Source: a bacterium
GTDB taxonomy: Bacteria; Armatimonadota; Zipacnadia; Zipacnadales; UBA11051
Direction: 5' to 3'
Assembly: GCA_030604405.1 (NCBI GenBank)
Contig: JAUVVY010000011.1
Location: 1 to 64,000, forward strand
Length of the DNA stretch: 64,000 bases
A program made the position numbers and the translations under genes. Positions 59,860 to 64,000 of this stretch are shown here, piece by piece. The first letter of the stretch is position 1; every line of letters starts with the position of its first letter. The notes under the pieces were generated by a model, which saw nothing but the letters and a program-made list of their open reading frames with translations, did not search any database and was not told the origin of the DNA.

Positions 59860-61263
59860 CTATTGAGCTTCCTGTCCGCCGACGACGACCTGCGAGATGC
59901 GCACGTGTGGCCCGCCGGCGTCAACGGCCATGCCCTGGCCGTTCTTGCCGCACGTGCCACCAAGCTCGAACTGCAAGTCGTCGGCCACGGCGGTAACATT
60001 CTGCAAAGTCTCCAGCGTGAGGCCGGAGATGCAGACATTGCGGTAGTGGGTGCCGAGCTTGCCATGCTTGATCGTGTAAGCGTGCTCGACATTGCACGTG
60101 AACCGTCCCTGGGCGGTGAAAACATAGCCCCAGCCGCCGCCGCTCAGATACAAGCCCTCGTCCATCCCGGCCATCATCTGCTCCAGCGTCCGTTTGCCGG
60201 GTTCAATGGCAGTATTGCTCATGCGGACGATCGGGACATTCTGGTGGCCGCTGGCGCGGGCCGAACCATTCGGCTGCACGCCGAAACGTGCGGCCGTCTC
60301 GAGACTGTGGAGATAGCCCTTCAGTATCCCATTTTCTACGATGACATGACGCTGGGCAGGCACACCCTCGTGGTCGTAGTCGAAGGTGCCGTTTAGCCCC
60401 GGGAGCGTCGGATCATCAGTGATGGTGACCTCTTCAGCGGCGACCTTCTCGCCGAGCTTGCCGGCGAGAATCGAGTTGCCACTCCAGATCGCATCGGCCT
60501 CCGAATTGTGCCCGAAGGCCTCGTGCACCAGCAGGCCGCAGATGCGGTGGTCAATGATGACATCAAAGGTGCCGGCCGGTGCGCGCTCGGCGCTGAGCAG
60601 GTCCACCGCCTTCTTCGCGGTCTGCTTGCCCAGGGCCTCGATGTCCAGGTCCTCGATCAGTTCGTAGCCGGTGCGGTTGGCCTTGCGGTCGCCGGCGCGC
60701 TGGCGGGTGTCGCCATCGGTGGCCACCACGGACACGCCGATGGACGTGCCGGTGCTTTCGTAATGCAGAAAGGTGCCGAGACTGTTGGCCAGGAACATTT
60801 CGCCGGAGCCGTCGGCGTAGCTGGCGACGGTATTGGCGATCTTGGCAGGCTCAACGGAGCGGGCAGCCCTTTCAAGCTCGAACACGCGGGCCACGCGGTC
60901 CTCAAGCGGGACCTGGTCAGGGCGGATGCGAGGCGGCTTGCCCACCTCGCCGCGGGCGGGCTCGACTTCGGCGACCATGCCGGGGTCGGTGACGTGAGAG
61001 CTGGCGGCTTTCGCCATCGCAGTCGCATCCTCCGCACAGCGCAGCAACTCGGTCTCGTCGGGCCGGTTGGTGGGAGCGAAGCCCCATGCGCCATCTACCA
61101 GCACGCGCAGGCCGGCGCCGCGGGAGCGCGCGCTGGAGATCTTATCGGCGCGGCCATCTTCGACCGCAATCGCTGTGGCAGCGCCGTTGCTGATGCGCAG
61201 GTCGGCGAAATCAGCGCCCCTGTCGAGCGCCGCCTGGATAATCCGTTCCATTAACTGTTGCAT
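59860..61263 (-). CDS. tldD: TldD family metalloprotease
   Basis: 467 residues. The metal site HEAFGH is at residues 247-252 (LLVHEAFGHNSEAD), i.e. HExxxH with a later Cys ligand candidate in GGTCGKNGQ (about 442). Further TldD blocks: SLGTFLHYESTGTSIGVSVV, DYDHEGVPAQRHVIVENGIL, GYLHSLETAARFGVQPNGSA. Length is normal (about 460-480). Forms the active half of the TldD/TldE protease, cytosolic. Immediately followed by the TldE gene after a repeat-containing gap. The ATG at 61263 (MQQLMERII) is used; AGAGGT lies upstream. Confidence 0.93.
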   Translation of the reverse strand: MQQLMERIIQAALDRGADFADLRISNGAATAIAVEDGRADKISSARSRGAGLRVLVDGAWGFAPTNRPDETELLRCAEDATAMAKAASSHVTDPGMVAEVEPARGEVGKPPRIRPDQVPLEDRVARVFELERAARSVEPAKIANTVASYADGSGEMFLANSLGTFLHYESTGTSIGVSVVATDGDTRQRAGDRKANRTGYELIEDLDIEALGKQTAKKAVDLLSAERAPAGTFDVIIDHRICGLLVHEAFGHNSEADAIWSGNSILAGKLGEKVAAEEVTITDDPTLPGLNGTFDYDHEGVPAQRHVIVENGILKGYLHSLETAARFGVQPNGSARASGHQNVPIVRMSNTAIEPGKRTLEQMMAGMDEGLYLSGGGWGYVFTAQGRFTCNVEHAYTIKHGKLGTHYRNVCISGLTLETLQNVTAVADDLQFELGGTCGKNGQGMAVDAGGPHVRISQVVVGGQEAQ

Positions 61264-61296
61264 AAGTGACCTCTTTCGCTTGGCGCCGCCTTTTGA

Positions 61297-61677
61297 CTAT
61301 TTCTGTGAGCGCGTAGAGCACTGCTGCCGGCTTTTTGCAATTGCCTTGAGGCCGGCGGCAAGGCCCTTGCCCAGTACTCTCGCGAGAACCGGCCCGCGGC
61401 TGTGCTTATCTGCGTCGGCCGCGGTCGTCTGCTCGGCGCTTTGGACGGCGCGACCTCGCGATACGATCAGCCAGACGCCAACCGCGACGGCGGCAACACC
61501 AGCCACAGCCAGGATAGTAGCAGGCCTCGCACGCAGACTCTGCGTCATCTGCGTGGCCCGGCTCTTAATCTGAGCCTCCAGGCGGTCAATGGTCTGGCCG
61601 AGTTCTTCAAGTGCAGCCTCAGGCTTCGGCGCTGGTTTTTTCTTCTTTCTCTTCTTTGTCTTCGCCATCCTTATCAT
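61297..61677 (-). CDS. Small membrane protein with basic N-terminus
   Basis: 126 residues. Very basic start (KTKKRKKKKPAPKP), an amphipathic helix (ALEELGQTIDRLEAQIKSRA), one membrane helix (about 55-72, ATILAVAGVAAVAVGVWLIV) and an Ala/Gly-rich tail. This layout is that of DUF883/DUF3618-like ribosome- or membrane-associated proteins. It overlaps the 3' end of the preceding gene by 59 bases in another frame. Start at 61677 or 61668 (MAKTKK). Probable partner of the holin-like protein upstream. Confidence 0.65.
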   Translation of the reverse strand: MIRMAKTKKRKKKKPAPKPEAALEELGQTIDRLEAQIKSRATQMTQSLRARPATILAVAGVAAVAVGVWLIVSRGRAVQSAEQTTAADADKHSRGPVLARVLGKGLAAGLKAIAKSRQQCSTRSQK

Positions 61678-61969
61678 CTTTCGGCTTCTTGCTGGCCGCG
61701 ACCGCGATCATGATCGCCGCGGCGATGAGCAGTATGAGAGCTACGATAAAGTACGGCGCAGCAGGGGAAAGAAAGTACATTGCCAGCCAGTTGATCAGAC
61801 CTATGGACAGGTAAATGAGCGCCAGCACCAGGCAGGTGAGCGCGGCGGCAAACAGTGCCATCTTCTTGCCGGAGGAGATGGCAAAATCGGTGACCACAGC
61901 CCGGACGTAGTTGGCCGTGCCGCGCATCAATTGCTTGAAAAGCTCAGACAGCGATTCGGAATTTTGCAC
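61619..61969 (-). CDS. Phage-holin-like (Holin-X/DUF1469-type) small membrane protein
   Basis: 116 residues from a GTG at 61969 with AGGAGG 8 bases upstream; a GTG at 62002 lacks a site. Helix SLSELFKQLMRGTANYVRAV, then two membrane helices (about 40-60 ALFAAALTCLVLALIYLSIG and 70-90 APYFIVALILLIAAAIMIAV), and a very acidic Lys/Glu tail (KDDKDGEDKEEKEEK). This order matches holin-X/YqjE-type proteins encoded beside DUF883/DUF3618-like partners. Not necessarily phage-derived; such pairs are common in chromosomes. Confidence 0.72.
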   Translation of the reverse strand: MQNSESLSELFKQLMRGTANYVRAVVTDFAISSGKKMALFAAALTCLVLALIYLSIGLINWLAMYFLSPAAPYFIVALILLIAAAIMIAVAASKKPKDDKDGEDKEEKEEKTSAEA

Positions 61970-62048
61970 CGTTGCAACCTCCTGAAGACGCTTCGCGTCC
62001 ACCTCGCAAACCGTTTGGTTGGGACTTCAGTTCGGATTCGACTGCTAG

Positions 62049-63107
62049 TTACTGCTTCAGGCCGGCGACCATCAGGCGCAGCTTGCGCACCGTCGGCTCG
62101 GCAAGGTTGAATAAGCGATACCAGGTCGGCGAGTAGATTAAGTCCCATTCGCCGATGTATTCCACATGGCGGGCGGCAAACCCTTCCTTGAAGCGATTGA
62201 GGCCATACAGCGGGCTAGCTTTGTCGTCCTGGCGCACAACACCGCGCATGTCATAAATCTCGCAGCCGCGCGCCCTGGCCCAGCGCATCATCTCCCACTG
62301 TATCAAGTGATTAGGCATCTTGTTGCGGTGCTTGTTGCTGGAAGCGCCATAGACGTACCAGGCACGCCTGCCCACGGTCAAGGTAATCGCGCCGGCGATC
62401 ACCTCGTCTTCCAGTCTGGCGATAAAAAGGGCGCCGAGGCCGGCCGATATCAGCAGGTCGTAGATGTCGTAAAAGTAGCTTTCGGCGCGCACCTTGAAGC
62501 CGTCGCGCTCGGCCGTCTCAAGCAGAAGCCGGTAGAAGGCGGCGACCTGCTCGCGGGGGCAATCGCTGCTAATGGTTATGCCCTTACGCTCTGCGAGGCG
62601 GACATTGTAACGCCATTTGCTCTTGAAGCGGGCCAGAATCTCATCTTCGGGTGGGGTCAGATCAACCTGCATGACATAGCGGGGCTGGATGCCGCCAAAG
62701 GCCTCATTGCCGGTCGGCGCAGGAGAAAAGCCGTGGTCGCGCAGCATCCGGACGTACTCTGAATTGTCGGCCGGGATCGCCGGGTCAATCTTGTAAGCCA
62801 TCGCCCCGTGCTCTGTGGCCAGCGCGTTGACCTGCTCGATGAGGAGGCCGAAAAGGTGCGGCCGGCTGAGGTCAGATAGCGGCCCTCGCGGGCTGTAGAA
62901 AAGGCAGCGGCCAAGACCAGGCACCGGGCGCTTGAGAATCTGCACGGTGGCGCCAGTCCGGCCGCCTTCTTCGATGGCGATGCGGTACGGCTGCCAGCCG
63001 GTGCGGGACTTCAACTCGCCCCATTCCCAGCTTTGCAGGAAATTGCCGTACTCACATGCGGCGACAAAGTCGTTGTAGCGCTGCTTGTCAGCGTTTCCCA
63101 AAAGCAT
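62049..63107 (-). CDS. FemAB-type peptidyl aminoacyltransferase (lipid II bridge type)
   Basis: 352 residues with two GNAT-like halves. N-terminal NFLQSWEWGELKSRTGWQPY (Q-S-W-x-x-G), FYSPRGPLSDL, then KSKWRYNVRLAERKGI and the C-terminal half YYVYGASSNKHRNKMPNHLI (here WYVYGASSNKHRNKMPNHLI), followed by GCEIYDMRGV and LYGLNRFKEGF. These are the FemX/FemAB/BacA_N-type motifs; enzymes add amino acids from aminoacyl-tRNA to the peptide side chain of lipid II. The gene lies 12 bases after the PBP2-type gene, an operon typical of cell-wall synthesis. Confidence 0.88.
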   Translation of the reverse strand: MLLGNADKQRYNDFVAACEYGNFLQSWEWGELKSRTGWQPYRIAIEEGGRTGATVQILKRPVPGLGRCLFYSPRGPLSDLSRPHLFGLLIEQVNALATEHGAMAYKIDPAIPADNSEYVRMLRDHGFSPAPTGNEAFGGIQPRYVMQVDLTPPEDEILARFKSKWRYNVRLAERKGITISSDCPREQVAAFYRLLLETAERDGFKVRAESYFYDIYDLLISAGLGALFIARLEDEVIAGAITLTVGRRAWYVYGASSNKHRNKMPNHLIQWEMMRWARARGCEIYDMRGVVRQDDKASPLYGLNRFKEGFAARHVEYIGEWDLIYSPTWYRLFNLAEPTVRKLRLMVAGLKQ

Positions 63108-63119
63108 ATTGAGACCGTT

Positions 63120-64000
63120 TTATTGGTTGTTTGCAGGCTTGTCTTGCGCTGCCATAGCTGTGGCGAGAATGTCACGCGCTACCGGCCCGGCTGTGGAACT
63201 GCCATAGCCGCCTTCAGAGACCAGCACAGTCACGACAAAGCGCGGGTTGCTGTAGGGCGCGAAGGTCGTGATCCAGGCGTGCGTTGGCAGGCGCTTGTCA
63301 TGCTCGGCAGAGCCGGTCTTGGCGGCACACGAAAAAGGCAGGGCATCGAGCAGGCGGGCCGTGCCGTTGCGGTAAGTCACCGCCCGACGCATGCCGGCAC
63401 GCACCGTAGCCAGAGTGTCGGGCTTCAATTCAAGGTGGCGACGAACCTTGCGCTCGCAAGTAGTCGGCTCGCGGTGCATGTGATGCGGCCAGGCGATCTT
63501 GCGGACGACGGTGGGCTCAATGACCTCGCCGTCGCTAGCCACGACTGCGGTGGCTATAGCTACCTGCAGTGGAGTTGCGGACAGATAGCCCTGGCCGATA
63601 ACCATGTTGAGCGTATCGCCGCTGCGCCAGTCCTCGCCCGTATTGCTGCGCTTGTATTGCTTGGTTGGCACGAGTCCGCAAGCACTGCCGGTCAGCCCCA
63701 GGCCGGTCGGTTCGCCGAAGCCGAAGAGGCGCGCGTGGTTGGCGATAGCGCTGCTAGTGAGGCCGGATTTGCGGACCATTTCATAGAAATACACGTCACA
63801 CGACTCAGCGATGGCCCGGTAGAAGTCCACGCGGCCGTGGCCCTTGCGCTGCCAGCACTTGAAGGGCTGGTGCTTGGTGCCTTCGTGGATGATGCCTCTA
63901 CAGAAATAGGTGGTGGTGGTCTTGATCTGTGTAGTCTCCATCGCTGCGGTTGCCGAGACTATTTTGAATGTGGAGGCAGGCGCATACTGCCCGCCGATGA
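63120..64000 (-). CDS. Penicillin-binding protein 2-type transpeptidase, partial
   Basis: C-terminal about 293 residues; the 5' part lies beyond the window edge. The catalytic SxxK is visible at the very edge (YAPASTFKIVS), then SxN-type SCD (AESCDVYFYEM), and KTG-type KTGSAEH near the C-terminus. The region between is a normal class B transpeptidase domain with a long insert GTKHQPFKCWQRKGHGRVDF. These motifs match PBP2/MrdA-like elongasome transpeptidases, consistent with the FemAB gene 12 bases downstream. The gene ends with PANNQ and a stop. Confidence 0.9.
   Translation of the reverse strand, partial: IGGQYAPASTFKIVSATAAMETTQIKTTTTYFCRGIIHEGTKHQPFKCWQRKGHGRVDFYRAIAESCDVYFYEMVRKSGLTSSAIANHARLFGFGEPTGLGLTGSACGLVPTKQYKRSNTGEDWRSGDTLNMVIGQGYLSATPLQVAIATAVVASDGEVIEPTVVRKIAWPHHMHREPTTCERKVRRHLELKPDTLATVRAGMRRAVTYRNGTARLLDALPFSCAAKTGSAEHDKRLPTHAWITTFAPYSNPRFVVTVLVSEGGYGSSTAGPVARDILATAMAAQDKPANNQ

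Noticed and set aside
59694-60125. N-terminal extension of the TldE gene by 144 codons
   Set aside because: It runs through a palindrome and the antisense of the TldD end; the normal TldE start at 59693 has GGAGG.

Overview
The window looks like chromosomal DNA of an uncultured, environmental, GC-rich bacterium with a double-membrane type of cell surface. It has many lipoprotein signal peptides, peptidoglycan genes and clear GGAGG-type ribosome binding sites. Its contents fit a saprophytic, sugar-degrading lineage such as Armatimonadota, Planctomycetota or related candidate phyla: AGE epimerases, sulfatase-like enzymes, TIM-barrel glycosidases, NHL-propeller lipoproteins, large DUF6785-like membrane proteins, and intergenic DNA full of short palindromic repeats. 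The phylum cannot be fixed without a marker-gene search. I saw no rRNA, tRNA or CRISPR array.

Layout. 0-15 kb: a HpcH/HpaI aldolase, then a long minus-strand block with two AGE-type epimerases, three NHL-propeller lipoproteins (two from a tandem duplication), another lipoprotein, a DapA/NanA-type lyase and a beta-propeller glycosidase-like protein. 15-20 kb: a secreted TIM-barrel protein, a membrane protein and an ECF sigma/anti-sigma pair that overlap by a few bases. 19-26 kb: two sulfatase-family hydrolases that carry Thr where the formylglycine Cys/Ser should be, a glycosidase-like barrel, and a TcmP/three-Cys pair between them. 26-33 kb: a TauE-type permease, a DUF3467/hypothetical/HEPN-like operon flanked by 92-bp direct repeats, and three exported proteins (DUF2330-like, DUF4139-like, lipoprotein). 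32.6-36.6 kb: an accessory island of small membrane proteins and an XRE regulator with its own promoter and operator. It also holds fragments of a serine recombinase and a LexA-like repressor, including an exact 30-codon fusion of the two. 36.6-38.2 kb: repeat-dense DNA ending in an orphan DnaA domain IV. 38-52 kb: a heparinase-like lyase, a GH99/WbsX-like enzyme, a BNR sialidase-like protein, a flavodoxin-fold reductase, a GHL10-type giant and two SDR enzymes; an orphan malic-enzyme C-terminus lies between two of these. 52-64 kb: an FG-GAP protein, two tandem DUF6785-like transporters, the TldE/TldD pair, two small membrane proteins, a FemAB-type ligase and the C-terminal part of PBP2, which runs off the window.

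Working together. The glycosidase, epimerase, lyase, SDR and sulfatase-family genes suggest a scavenger of decorated, perhaps sialic-acid-like or uronic, polysaccharides. No SusC/D pair or classical sugar ABC transporter is present; the DUF6785-like proteins are the obvious transporter candidates. TldD/TldE and the FemAB-PBP2 pair are housekeeping. The least ordinary DNA is the 32.6-38.2 kb island, the repeat-flanked DUF3467 operon, the TcmP/three-Cys pair and the intergenic palindrome families, whose stems differ from copy to copy while staying paired.
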